Part shown: positions 21,256 to 31,721 of the stretch, in pieces
How the letters are laid out: each line of letters opens with the position of its first letter
How positions within the stretch are numbered: position 1 is the first letter of the stretch
DNA from: Rhodanobacteraceae bacterium ZG21-1
GTDB taxonomy: Bacteria; Pseudomonadota; Gammaproteobacteria; Xanthomonadales; Rhodanobacteraceae
Length of the DNA stretch: 64,000 nucleotides
Assembly (NCBI GenBank): GCA_021390615.1
Contig: JAJEJU010000023.1
Coordinates: 248,001 to 312,000, forward strand
Reading direction: 5' to 3'
Position numbers and translations under genes: made by a program
Notes under the pieces: model-generated
What the model saw: only the letters and a program-made list of their open reading frames with translations
Told to the model about the DNA's origin: nothing
The model's database searches: none

Positions 21256-21332
21256 GTGCCGAGGCCGCACGCCATGCAGCTTTCGCCGCCGGCACGCGCT
21301 AGCATCGAGCCTTCTCGTCCTGGAGATCGCGC

Positions 21333-22637
<1,305 letters not shown>

Positions 22638-22689
22638 TGCCGCGACCGACGCTCCCGCAAACCCGGCTCGACCGACCCACGAGGCAAAC

Positions 22690-23550
22690 ATGGCCGAGAT
22701 CCTGATACCGCTGCCACGGCGCGACTTCGATCCGTCGGAAGCGGCGGTGAGCTGGCGCGCGCTGCGCGAACGCGGGCATCGCGTGCGCTTCGCCACACCG
22801 GACGGCCAGCCCGCCCGCGCCGACGAGCTGATGCTGAGCGGCGCCGGTCTCGATCCCTGGGGCTGGCTGCCCGGCCTACGCCGGCTGCCCCTGCTGGGTC
22901 TGCTGCTGCGCGCCAACCGCGATGCGCGGCAGGCTTACGCGGCGATGCAAGACGACGCCGAGTTCCGCCAGCCGCTGCGCTGGGAGGCGATCGCGCCGAG
23001 CGACTTCGACGCCCTGCTGCTGCCCGGCGGCCATCGCGCCCGCGGCATGCGCGAATACCTGGAAAGCGCCGTGCTGCAGGCCTGCGTGGCGGACTTCTTC
23101 GCCGCCGGCAAGCCGGTCGCCGCGATCTGCCACGGCGTGCTGCTGGCGGCGCGCAGCCGCGTCGCCGGCAGCGGCCGCTCGGTGCTGCACGGGCGCCGCA
23201 CCACTGCGCTGACCTGGGCGCTGGAGAAAAAGGGCTGGTCCACCGCGCGGCTGAGCCGGTTCTGGGACCCGCACTACTACCGCACCTACATCGAACAGCC
23301 CGGCCAGCCGACCGGCTATATGTCGGTGCAGCAGGAGGTCACCCGCGCGCTGGCCTCGCCCGACGATTTCCTCGACGTGCCGGAGAACGCCGCGCACTAC
23401 CGGCGCAAGACCGCCGGACTGGCCCGCGACAGCGCACAGGACGATACGCCTGCCTTCGTGGTGCGCGACGGCAACTACGTGTCGGCGCGCTGGCCGGGCG
23501 ACGTGCATGCCTTCGCGCGCCAGTTCGCCGAGCTGCTGCCGCCGGCCTGA
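22690..23550 (+). CDS. DJ-1/PfpI family protein
   Basis: A 286-residue class I glutamine amidotransferase-like protein. The nucleophile elbow is AICHGV (Cys147, His148), preceded by DALLLPGGHRARGMREYLES. It is longer than a bare DJ-1 domain, with an insertion at about 55-95 (LDPWGWLPGLRRLPLLGLLLR) and a C-terminal extension rich in aromatic residues (DPHYYRTYIEQPGQPTGYMS). Family members act on reactive carbonyls or as proteases or chaperones, so the function here is open. It lies 52 bases after the M20 gene. Confidence 0.8.
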   Translation: MAEILIPLPRRDFDPSEAAVSWRALRERGHRVRFATPDGQPARADELMLSGAGLDPWGWLPGLRRLPLLGLLLRANRDARQAYAAMQDDAEFRQPLRWEAIAPSDFDALLLPGGHRARGMREYLESAVLQACVADFFAAGKPVAAICHGVLLAARSRVAGSGRSVLHGRRTTALTWALEKKGWSTARLSRFWDPHYYRTYIEQPGQPTGYMSVQQEVTRALASPDDFLDVPENAAHYRRKTAGLARDSAQDDTPAFVVRDGNYVSARWPGDVHAFARQFAELLPPA

Positions 23551-23893
23551 TCAGCCTGGGCGGCGGCGCGCGCTGGCCTGGAACAACCCGCAGGCACGCA
23601 GATACGCAGCGGTGCGGCATGCCGCCCGGCCGCGACGGCAGCAAGATCGTCCTCAGCGCCCGTTGACGACGCCGGGTCAGCCCGCGCCGGGATGTGCCGG
23701 GATCGGCTCGTACCCAGGCCAATGAAACCCGCAGGCGTAGAGGTCGCTGCAAGGTGGCACGATGACGCTGAGATACGGGCAAACCCATCCGGCCTGGAAA
23801 GTGGTCATCGGACATGGCCGCCCTGCGGCAGCACGCTACGACCCGCCAGCCACCCGCCGAGCCTGCGAGGCGCCCGGCGATCGCGGACCAGCT
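23551..23893. other. Gene-free region between convergent genes
   Basis: The 343 bases separate the DJ-1 gene (plus) from the hydrolase gene (minus), so they probably hold terminators for both. I find no strong hairpin with a T tract and no credible gene. Confidence 0.4.
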
Positions 23894-24682
23894 CTAGGCC
23901 GCGCCGCGCAGCCGCTCGATCATCGCCAGCAGTGCCTCGGCGGTCGCCTGCGGATGCTCCATCGGAAACAGGTGGCTGCCCTCGACCCAGGCCAGCCGCG
24001 TGCCGACCAGGCGCCGCGTGGCCGCCAGCCCGGCCTGGCGCAGCTCGCGCGAGCGGGTGCCGGCAAGAAAGCCCACCGGCACCGGCGACTGCCCCGGGCT
24101 GGGCGGCAGGCTGCGGTAGATGCGCCATTCGATCTCACGATCGAAGGCCAGTTCGCGGCTGCCGTCGTCGCGTTCCTGGGTGCCGTGCTCGACATAGTCG
24201 GCCAGCACGCGCCTGTCCCAGCGCGCGAAGACCGGCTTGGCCAGGAAGTGCTGCAGCACGTCGTCGCGATCGGCCCAGTGCCGGCGCCGGCGGCGGGTGG
24301 CGTCGATCATCGGCATCACCCAGCGATCCAGCCCGACCGCCTGCCCGGCGCGCAGCAGCGGCGCGCGCCAGCCGCCGATCAGCGGCGAGTCCATCATCAC
24401 CACGCCACGCACCTGCTGCGGCAGCTGGCGCGCCGCCAACAGGCTGAGGAAGCCGCCCAGCGAATGTCCGACCAGCCACACCGGGCCGGCCGCTTCCCCG
24501 GCAAGGCGCCCGGCCAGCTCGGCGGTGAGGCCGCGCCAGCCGCGATCCACCGGATAGCGCGGATCGTGGCCGAGCCGTTCGATGCTGCGCACCTCGTAGC
24601 GCGGCTGCAGATAGTCGAACAGGGTGCGGTAGGTCGAGGCCGGGAAACCGTTGGCGTGGGAAAACCAGATCAGCTCGCGCAT
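23894..24682 (-). CDS. Alpha/beta hydrolase
   Basis: A 262-residue cytosolic alpha/beta hydrolase. The N-terminus MRELIWFSHANGFPASTY carries the HANGFP oxyanion-type loop, the nucleophile elbow is GHSLGG (about 72-77), and the catalytic His is in GSHLFPMEHP near the end. This HANGFP group is annotated as carboxylesterase- or lipase-like with unknown substrate. It starts two bases after the stop of the acyl-CoA synthetase gene, so the two are translated together, which favours an ester or thioester substrate. Confidence 0.8.
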   Translation of the reverse strand: MRELIWFSHANGFPASTYRTLFDYLQPRYEVRSIERLGHDPRYPVDRGWRGLTAELAGRLAGEAAGPVWLVGHSLGGFLSLLAARQLPQQVRGVVMMDSPLIGGWRAPLLRAGQAVGLDRWVMPMIDATRRRRRHWADRDDVLQHFLAKPVFARWDRRVLADYVEHGTQERDDGSRELAFDREIEWRIYRSLPPSPGQSPVPVGFLAGTRSRELRQAGLAATRRLVGTRLAWVEGSHLFPMEHPQATAEALLAMIERLRGAA

Positions 24683-24684
24683 GC

Positions 24685-26382
<1,698 letters not shown>

Positions 26383-26672
26383 GGCGGTCCTCGTGAAGGG
26401 AGTCGAAGCATAGCGCGCCACCCGCGAGGCGCCGCCTGGTCCGGAGGCGCGTGCCGCAAGGCTCCCAGCTCGACGCGGCGGCGCCTGCGGATGCGGCATC
26501 GGCAGGCGACCGGGCAGGCTCCGTACGGCGCGGCCACTGCCGCCCCGCACTGGCTCGGTGAGCGGGCTGGTCAAGCCGTCGCCAAAAATTGCGCAAGCTT
26601 TGAGCAACCCCGCGAAGCCCCGCAGCGAAGGCAAATTCGCGCAAACCGGCGCCGGCATTGATCTTGCTAGAG

Positions 26673-26692
26673 TTATCCACCGGTTTTACACA
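26673..26692 (+). promoter_or_regulatory. Two DnaA-box-like sites upstream of nrdA
   Basis: TTATCCACC (26673-26681) differs from the strict DnaA box TTATCCACA in one base, and TTTTACACA (26684-26692) fits the relaxed consensus TTWTNCACA. They have the same orientation and start 11 bases apart, one helical turn. DnaA is known to bind the E. coli nrdAB promoter. Binding here is inference. Confidence 0.5.
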
Positions 26693-26703
26693 ATCTATTG
26701 GGT
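26688..26703. promoter_or_regulatory. NrdR-box-like palindrome
   Basis: ACACAATCTATTGGGT matches 14 of 16 positions of the NrdR box ACACAATATATTGTGT. It ends at the first base of the -35 element, where a repressor would block the promoter. NrdR sites usually come in pairs; I see no convincing second box one or three turns away. Confidence 0.6.
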
Positions 26704-26731
26704 TGACCGGGCGCCGTCAGCCCGATATGTT
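26703..26731 (+). promoter_or_regulatory. nrdAB promoter
   Basis: TTGACC (26703-26708), a 17-base spacer and TATGTT (26726-26731) form a good sigma70-type promoter. Transcription would start near 26738, just at the 5' edge of the riboswitch aptamer, which supports the call. Confidence 0.6.
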
Positions 26732-26737
26732 GTGGTC

Positions 26738-26930
26738 GTCGGTGCCCGTCCAGATGCGACATCGGTCGGGCTTAAAAGGGAATCCGGTGCGACTCCGGAA
26801 CTGCCCCGCAGCGGTAAGCGGAAACGAAAGCCCTCACAGGCACTGGCTCTCTTGGAGCCGGGAAGCGAAGGCAAGTAGGCGGACCCCAGGGTCCATGTCC
26901 GCAAGTCCGAAGACCTGCCGGCACACCGTG
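26738..26930 (+). promoter_or_regulatory. Cobalamin riboswitch (B12 element)
   Basis: The conserved parts of the AdoCbl aptamer appear in order. GGTGCC is at 26741-26746, and the core AAAAGGGAATCCGGTGCGAC begins at 26774. CCGGAACTGCCCCGCAGCGG (26795-26814) follows with GTAAGCGG. The 3' B12-box GTCCGAAGACCTGCC ends at 26919. Length and order fit Rfam-type cobalamin riboswitches. It lies in the leader of nrdA, a B12-independent ribonucleotide reductase. By analogy with other bacteria, bound cobalamin should switch the operon off. Confidence 0.95.
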
Positions 26931-26947
26931 GCGAACAGGCCACGGTG
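26924..26947 (+). promoter_or_regulatory. Hairpin just 3' of the riboswitch aptamer
   Basis: CACCGTGGC / GCCACGGTG form a perfect 9-base-pair stem with loop GAACAG directly after the B12 box. It is likely part of the expression platform. Confidence 0.55.
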
Positions 26948-27035
26948 CAAGTGACGGCTTCCGCGGGGAGGCGCGTTGCAGGCTCGGGCCATGAAGCCCG
27001 CCCTGGAACCGTCCGTGGCAGCTGCCGCTTCAGGC

Positions 27036-27053
27036 CCTGCGCGCGGGCGCAGG
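27036..27053 (+). terminator. Terminator-like hairpin in nrdA leader
   Basis: CCTGCGC-GCGG-GCGCAGG, a 7-base-pair GC stem, is followed by TGTTTGATTCCGGTTTT and then the nrdA ribosome binding site. It could be the regulated terminator of the riboswitch. GCGCGTTGCAGG at 26971-26982 could pair with its left arm as an anti-terminator, with a bulge. This is inference. Confidence 0.4.
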
Positions 27054-27082
27054 TGTTTGATTCCGGTTTTGGAGACCGCCGC

Positions 27083-29584
27083 ATGCAACCTCTAGATTCT
27101 GCTCCGCGCGAACGGCTTGCCGTGCGTGCCGATAGCCCCTCCGTCGCCTCCGCCGCGGCGCAGGCTCCGGCGTCCGAGACCCCGTTCGCCCTCACCCCGC
27201 CGCACAACCCCGGCCAGATGCGCGTGACCAAGCGCAACGGCGGCCAGGAAGTGGTGGACGTCAACAAGATCGTGCGCGCGGTGACCCGCAGCGCCGACGG
27301 CCTGCACGCGGTGGACCCGCTGCGCGTGGCGCTGAAGACCATCGGCGGCCTGTACGACGGCGCCACCACCCAGGAGCTGGACCAGCTCTCGATCCGCACC
27401 GCCGCCGCGCTCACCGCGGAGGAGCCGGAATACGGCCAGCTCGCCGCGCGCCTGCTGTCGGCCTATGTCGACAAGGAAGTGAGCGGCCAGGAAATCCAGA
27501 GCTTCTCGCAGTCGATCGCGCGCGGCGCCGAGCTGGGCATCCTCAACGACCGCCTGCGCGACTTCGTCGCCGTCAACGCACGCAAGCTCAACGACGCGAT
27601 CGACACGCTGGCCGCGCGCCGCTTCGAATACTTCGGCCTGCGCACGGTGTACGACCGCTACCTGCTGCGCCACCCGCAGAAGCGCCTGGTGATCGAGACG
27701 CCGCAGTATTTCTTCATGCGCATTGCCTGCGCGCTGGGCGGCAACGAAATCGGCGAGACGCTGGAGCTGTACCGGCTGCTGTCCTCGCTGGAATACATCG
27801 CCAGCTCGCCCACCCTGTTCAACGCCGGCACCGCGCACGAGCAGCTCAGCTCCTGCTTCCTGCTCGACTCGCCGACCGACTCGCTGGAGTCGATCTACGA
27901 CAAGTACGCCGACGTGGCCAAGCTCAGCAAGTTCGCCGGCGGCATCGGCCTGGCCTACTCGCGGGTGCGCTCGCGCGGTTCGCTGATCAAGGGCACCAAC
28001 GGCCATTCCAACGGCCTGGTGCCGTGGCTGAAGACGCTCGACGCCTCGGTCGCCGCGGTGAACCAGGGCGGCAAGCGCAAGGGCGCGGCCTGCGTCTACC
28101 TGGAACCCTGGCACGCCGACATCGAGGAGTTCCTCGAGCTGCGCGACAACACCGGCGACGAAGCGCGCCGCACGCACAACCTCAACCTGGCCAACTGGAT
28201 TCCCGACGAATTCATGCGCCGGGTGGAGAGCGACGGCGAGTGGTCGCTGTTCGATCCGAAGATCGTGCCGCACTTCGTCGACAGCTGGGGCGAGACCTTC
28301 GAGCAGTCGTACCGCCAGGCCGAGGCCGACGGCCTCGCGGTGAAGACGGTGAAGGCGCGCGAGCTGTACGCGCGCATGCTGCGTACCCTGGCCCAGACCG
28401 GCAACGGCTGGATGACCTTCAAGGACCGCAGCAACGCCACCAGCAACCAGACCGCCAAGGCCGAGAACGTCATCCATCTCTCGAACCTGTGCACCGAGAT
28501 CCTGGAAGTGACCAACGCCGGCGAGACGGCGGTGTGCAACCTGGGCTCGATCAACCTGGCCCGCCATGTCGCGGCCGCGGCCGACGGCAGCCAGGCGTTC
28601 GACTTCGACAAGCTGGCGGCCACCGTGCGCACCGCGGTGCGTCAGCTGGACCGCGTGATCGACCTGAACTTCTATCCGATCGACACCGCCGCCACCGCCA
28701 ACCGCAAGTGGCGCCCGGTGGGCCTGGGCGTGATGGGCCTGCAGGACGTGTTCTTCAAGCTGCGCCTGGCGGTGGACTCGGCCGAGGCGCTGGCGCTGTC
28801 CACCCGCATCGCCGAGGAGATCTACTTCCACGCGCTGGCGCAGTCGAACGAACTGGCCGCCCAGCATGGCGCGCACCCGGGCTTCGACCAGAGCCGCGCC
28901 GCCGACGGCGAGCTGCAGTTCGACTATTGGCCGCAGGCCAAGCAGCACGACGAGGCACGCTGGGAAGCGCTGCGTGAGCGGATCAAGGCCAAGGGCCTGC
29001 GCAACTCGCTGCTGATCGCCATCGCGCCCACCGCCACCATCGCCTCGATCGCCGGCTGCTACGAGTGCATCGAGCCGCAGGTGTCCAACCTGTTCAAGCG
29101 CGAGACCCTGTCGGGCGACTTCCTGGTGGTGAACCGCTATCTGGTGGAAGAGCTGAAGACGCTCGGCCTGTGGACCAGCGAGGTCCGCGACGCGATCAAG
29201 CTGGCCGAGGGCTCGATCCAGGGCATCGCGGCCATCCCGGAACGCCTGCGCAGCATCTACCGCACCGTGTGGGAACTGCCGCAGAAGGCACTGATCGACC
29301 TGGCCGCCGCGCGCGGCGCCTACATCGACCAGAGCCAGTCGCTGAACCTGTTCATGGAGAACCCGAACATCGGCCAGCTCTCCTCCATGTACATGTATGC
29401 GTGGAAGGCCGGGCTGAAGACCACCTACTACCTGCGTTCGCGCCCAGCGACCAAGATCGCCAAGACCACCGTGGCCAGCGCCCCGGCCAAGGCCGCGGAG
29501 CCGGTGCAGGACGCACAGGAACAGGCCACTGCCGCGGTGTTCTGCTCACTGGAGAACCCGGAGTATTGCGAGGCCTGCCAGTAA
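27083..29584 (+). CDS. nrdA: Ribonucleoside-diphosphate reductase class I, alpha subunit
   Basis: The 833-residue catalytic subunit of class I ribonucleotide reductase, which reduces NDPs to dNDPs in the cytosol. An ATP-cone for dATP/ATP control covers about 46-130 (MRVTKRNGGQEVVDVNKIVRAV). Active-site residues are Cys258 (SSCFLLDSPTDS), Asn468, Cys470 and Glu472 (SNLCTEI), and Cys485 (TAVCNLGSIN). The radical-path tyrosine pair is in LKTTYYLRS. The C-terminal thiol pair that regenerates the site is Cys829/Cys832 (YCEACQ), a CxxC rather than the wider spacing of E. coli. The start at 27083 has TTGGAGA upstream; the frame extending to 26945 runs through the riboswitch leader. nrdB follows after 322 bases. 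Confidence 0.97.
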   Translation: MQPLDSAPRERLAVRADSPSVASAAAQAPASETPFALTPPHNPGQMRVTKRNGGQEVVDVNKIVRAVTRSADGLHAVDPLRVALKTIGGLYDGATTQELDQLSIRTAAALTAEEPEYGQLAARLLSAYVDKEVSGQEIQSFSQSIARGAELGILNDRLRDFVAVNARKLNDAIDTLAARRFEYFGLRTVYDRYLLRHPQKRLVIETPQYFFMRIACALGGNEIGETLELYRLLSSLEYIASSPTLFNAGTAHEQLSSCFLLDSPTDSLESIYDKYADVAKLSKFAGGIGLAYSRVRSRGSLIKGTNGHSNGLVPWLKTLDASVAAVNQGGKRKGAACVYLEPWHADIEEFLELRDNTGDEARRTHNLNLANWIPDEFMRRVESDGEWSLFDPKIVPHFVDSWGETFEQSYRQAEADGLAVKTVKARELYARMLRTLAQTGNGWMTFKDRSNATSNQTAKAENVIHLSNLCTEILEVTNAGETAVCNLGSINLARHVAAAADGSQAFDFDKLAATVRTAVRQLDRVIDLNFYPIDTAATANRKWRPVGLGVMGLQDVFFKLRLAVDSAEALALSTRIAEEIYFHALAQSNELAAQHGAHPGFDQSRAADGELQFDYWPQAKQHDEARWEALRERIKAKGLRNSLLIAIAPTATIASIAGCYECIEPQVSNLFKRETLSGDFLVVNRYLVEELKTLGLWTSEVRDAIKLAEGSIQGIAAIPERLRSIYRTVWELPQKALIDLAAARGAYIDQSQSLNLFMENPNIGQLSSMYMYAWKAGLKTTYYLRSRPATKIAKTTVASAPAKAAEPVQDAQEQATAAVFCSLENPEYCEACQ

Positions 29585-29603
29585 GCCGCTCGGGAGCATC
29601 GCG

Positions 29604-29843
29604 ATGACGACGGTCATTCCTGTCTTCAACCAGAGCGCGGACCAGGTCATCGACGCGTTCTGCATCGAAACCCTGGTTGACGCACGTATCGAAGGCAATT
29701 GGGCGACCGTGGTCAGCCGTTCGTCCCACCGCGCGGACGTCGCAACAGGAAAAAAGCGCAGCACGCCTTTCGAGGTGTTTCCGCACAACGACCATGCCGG
29801 TCGAGCCATCCGCCGATGGCTCGACCAACGACAAGCTCGCTAG
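29604..29843 (+). CDS. Small ORF between nrdA and nrdB
   Basis: A 79-residue possible protein starting MTTVIPVFNQSADQVIDAFC, with GGGAG seven bases before the ATG and a 19-base gap after nrdA. It continues IETLVDARIEGNWATVVSRS and ends basic, RAIRRWLDQRQAR. The general form (short, beta-alpha, ending in a helix) is reminiscent of small DUF2007-like proteins, but I cannot claim membership. Evidence against coding is a perfect 12-base-pair hairpin in its last third. If real, it would be made in a fixed ratio with the reductase subunits. Confidence 0.45.
   Translation: MTTVIPVFNQSADQVIDAFCIETLVDARIEGNWATVVSRSSHRADVATGKKRSTPFEVFPHNDHAGRAIRRWLDQRQAR
29799..29826 (+). other. Strong hairpin in the nrdA-nrdB spacer
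   Basis: GGTCGAGCCATC / GATGGCTCGACC is a perfect 12-base-pair stem with loop CGCC, 80 bases before the nrdB start. No T tract follows. It may set mRNA processing or stability and so the subunit ratio. Confidence 0.6.
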
Positions 29844-29906
29844 CGCCGCCCGACCCGGCGCCGCGACTGTCGCTTTGACTTCCCTATCTTGACGCCCAGG
29901 CCCGCC

Positions 29907-30932
29907 ATGTCCGCCCAGCCCGAACGCACCCAGCACATCCTCGATCCCGGTTTCGCGCTCACCCTGCGTCCGATGCGCTATCCCGAGTTCTACGAGATGT
30001 ACCGCAACGCGATCAAGAACACCTGGACCGTGGACGAGGTGGACTTCGCGCCGGACATCACTGACCTCACGGCCAAGATGTCGGCGGCCGATCGTCACCT
30101 GATCCATCGCCTGGTGGCCTTCTTCGCCACCGGCGACACCATCGTGTCGAACAACCTGGTGCTGAACCTGTACCAGCACATCAACGCGCCCGAGGCGCGC
30201 ATGTACCTGTCGCGCCAGCTGTACGAAGAAGCGCTGCACGTGCAGTTCTACCTCACCCTGCTGGACACTTACATTCCCGATCCGGCCGAGCGCAACAAGG
30301 CCTTCGCCGCGATCGAGAACATTCCCTCGATCCGCGCCAAGGGCGAGTTCTGCTTCAAGTGGATCGACTCGATCCAGCACCTGCAGCAGTTGGAGACGCG
30401 CGAGCAGCGCCGCCAGTTCCTGCTCAACCTGATCTGCTTCGCCGCCTGCATCGAGGGGCTGTTCTTCTACGCGGCCTTCGCCTACGTGTACTTCCTGCGC
30501 TCGCGCGGCCTGCTGCACGGGCTGGCCTCGGGCACCAACTGGGTGTTCCGCGACGAGTCGGGCCACATGGGCTTCGCCTTCGCGGTGGTGCGCACGGTGC
30601 GCGCGGAAGAGCCGGAGCTGTTCGACGAGGCGATGCGCCTGCAGGTCGAGCAGATGCTGGAAGAAGCCATCGAGTGCGAGACCCAGTTCGCCGAGGACGT
30701 GCTCTCCGGCGGCGTGGCCGGCCTGTCGGCCAAGGAAATGCGCCAGTACCTGGAGTACTGCGCCGACCAGCGCCTGGCCCAGCTCGAGCTGCCGAAGAAG
30801 TACGGCGCCAAGAACCCGTTCGACTTCATGGATCTGCAGGACGTGCAGGAAGTCACCAACTTCTTCGAACGCCGCGTCTCGGCCTACCAGGTCGGCGTGG
30901 AAGGCGAAGTCGCGTTCGACATGAGCTTCTGA
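29907..30932 (+). CDS. nrdB: Ribonucleoside-diphosphate reductase class I, beta subunit
   Basis: The 341-residue radical-bearing subunit. The di-iron ligands are Asp77, Glu108, His111, Glu183, Glu217 and His220. Their spacing (31, 3, 34 and 3) equals that of E. coli Asp84, Glu115, His118, Glu204, Glu238 and His241. The radical tyrosine Tyr115 in HVQFY lies four residues after His111, as Tyr122 does in E. coli. The ligand set therefore argues for class Ia chemistry, although the surrounding sequence (FFATGDTIVSNNLVLNLYQH) is of the type also seen in Chlamydia-like R2 proteins. I chose ATG 29907; a TTG six codons upstream is less likely. Confidence 0.96.
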   Translation: MSAQPERTQHILDPGFALTLRPMRYPEFYEMYRNAIKNTWTVDEVDFAPDITDLTAKMSAADRHLIHRLVAFFATGDTIVSNNLVLNLYQHINAPEARMYLSRQLYEEALHVQFYLTLLDTYIPDPAERNKAFAAIENIPSIRAKGEFCFKWIDSIQHLQQLETREQRRQFLLNLICFAACIEGLFFYAAFAYVYFLRSRGLLHGLASGTNWVFRDESGHMGFAFAVVRTVRAEEPELFDEAMRLQVEQMLEEAIECETQFAEDVLSGGVAGLSAKEMRQYLEYCADQRLAQLELPKKYGAKNPFDFMDLQDVQEVTNFFERRVSAYQVGVEGEVAFDMSF

Positions 30933-30938
30933 GCTACT

Positions 30939-30960
30939 GCGAGGCGGCTCGCTGCCTCGC
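30939..30960. terminator. Hairpin between convergent nrdB and LuxR/VOC gene
   Basis: GCGAGGC / GCCTCGC, 7 base pairs, lies 6 bases past nrdB and 9 bases from the stop of the convergent gene. No T tract on either side. Confidence 0.4.
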
Positions 30961-30969
30961 GACTGCCGC

Positions 30970-31599
30970 TCAGGCGGCGACCTGGGCCATGATGCCCAGC
31001 GGCCGTCCTTCGTTGTCCTTGAAGAAGGCCATCCATTCCTCGGTGCCGTCGTCGTGGCGGTGGATCATGTGCGGTGCATGGCTGAACTCGACCCCGCGCG
31101 CGGCCAGTGCCGCATGCGCTGCGTGGATGTCCTCCACGCGGAAATACAGGATCGATTCGGCCGGGCCGCCGTCGCCGGCGGAGAGCATCAGGCGCAGGCC
31201 GTCGCAGTCGAAGAAGGCCAGGTTGCCGAACGAATACAGGTGGCGCAGGCCGAGGATCTCGCCGTACCACTGGCGGGCCGCGGCGATATCCGCCACCTGA
31301 CGCGCGATCTGGCCGAGCCGGCCTAGGGCGACGCTTGGCTGCATGTCCGGTTTCCTCCCATGAAGGCGGCTGTCGCGCCGCACGCCCTGCCATTGGCGCA
31401 GCTCGGCGCGGCTGGCGAAGCCGAGCTTCGACAGCGCATTGCCGACGTGATACTTCACCGCGTCCAGGCCGATCTCGCAGTGCCGCGCGATCTGCGGATT
31501 GCTCATGCCGTGCCGCACCGCCTCGACCACCCGCCATTCGGCGGGCGTGAGCAGATCCTCGTGCGGCGGCCTGCCGCGCTTGCCTGAGGCGGTCGACAT
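30970..31599 (-). CDS. LuxR-type HTH fused to a glyoxalase/VOC domain
   Basis: A 209-residue two-domain protein. Residues 15-75 form a GerE/LuxR-type helix-turn-helix (LLTPAEWRVVEAVRHGMSNP, then QIARHCEIGLDAVKYHVGNALSKLGFASRAEL). Residues 92-206 form a vicinal-oxygen-chelate domain (ALGRLGQIARQVADIAAARQWYGEILGL, YFRVEDIHAAHAALAARGVEF, WMAFFKDNEGRPLGIM). The HTH is at the N-terminus, opposite to most LuxR proteins. Many VOC proteins bind small metabolites or antibiotics, so this may be a ligand-sensing regulator. It is convergent with nrdB and has its own promoter region. Confidence 0.85.
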   Translation of the reverse strand: MSTASGKRGRPPHEDLLTPAEWRVVEAVRHGMSNPQIARHCEIGLDAVKYHVGNALSKLGFASRAELRQWQGVRRDSRLHGRKPDMQPSVALGRLGQIARQVADIAAARQWYGEILGLRHLYSFGNLAFFDCDGLRLMLSAGDGGPAESILYFRVEDIHAAHAALAARGVEFSHAPHMIHRHDDGTEEWMAFFKDNEGRPLGIMAQVAA

Positions 31600-31672
31600 G
31601 GTGACAGCCTAGCGTGGACCCGAGCGATTTTCCCTACCCGACGGGCCAGCCTGCATACCTGCCGCGTGGAGA

Positions 31673-31710
31673 CAGCGCCTGCCGGAGAATGTCCTCCAAC
31701 GCAGGCGCTG
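31673..31710 (-). terminator. Hairpin after the DUF2076 gene
   Basis: CAGCGCCTGC / GCAGGCGCTG form a perfect 10-base-pair stem whose loop contains a second GGAG/CTCC stem. It lies 11 bases past the DUF2076 stop on the minus strand; no T tract. Confidence 0.55.
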
Positions 31711-31721
31711 CCGCAGCCCGT

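Noticed and set aside
26655..26676. Second NrdR box upstream of the first
   Set aside because: The best match (TTGCTAGAGTT region) shares too few consensus bases and its spacing (28) is not one or three helical turns.
26945..27082. Upstream extension of nrdA
   Set aside because: The frame passes through the riboswitch leader, and similarity and the ribosome binding site support 27083.
29546..29809. 87-codon minus-strand ORF over the nrdA-nrdB spacer
   Set aside because: No ribosome binding site and it reads across the end of nrdA. The plus-strand small ORF is the better candidate.
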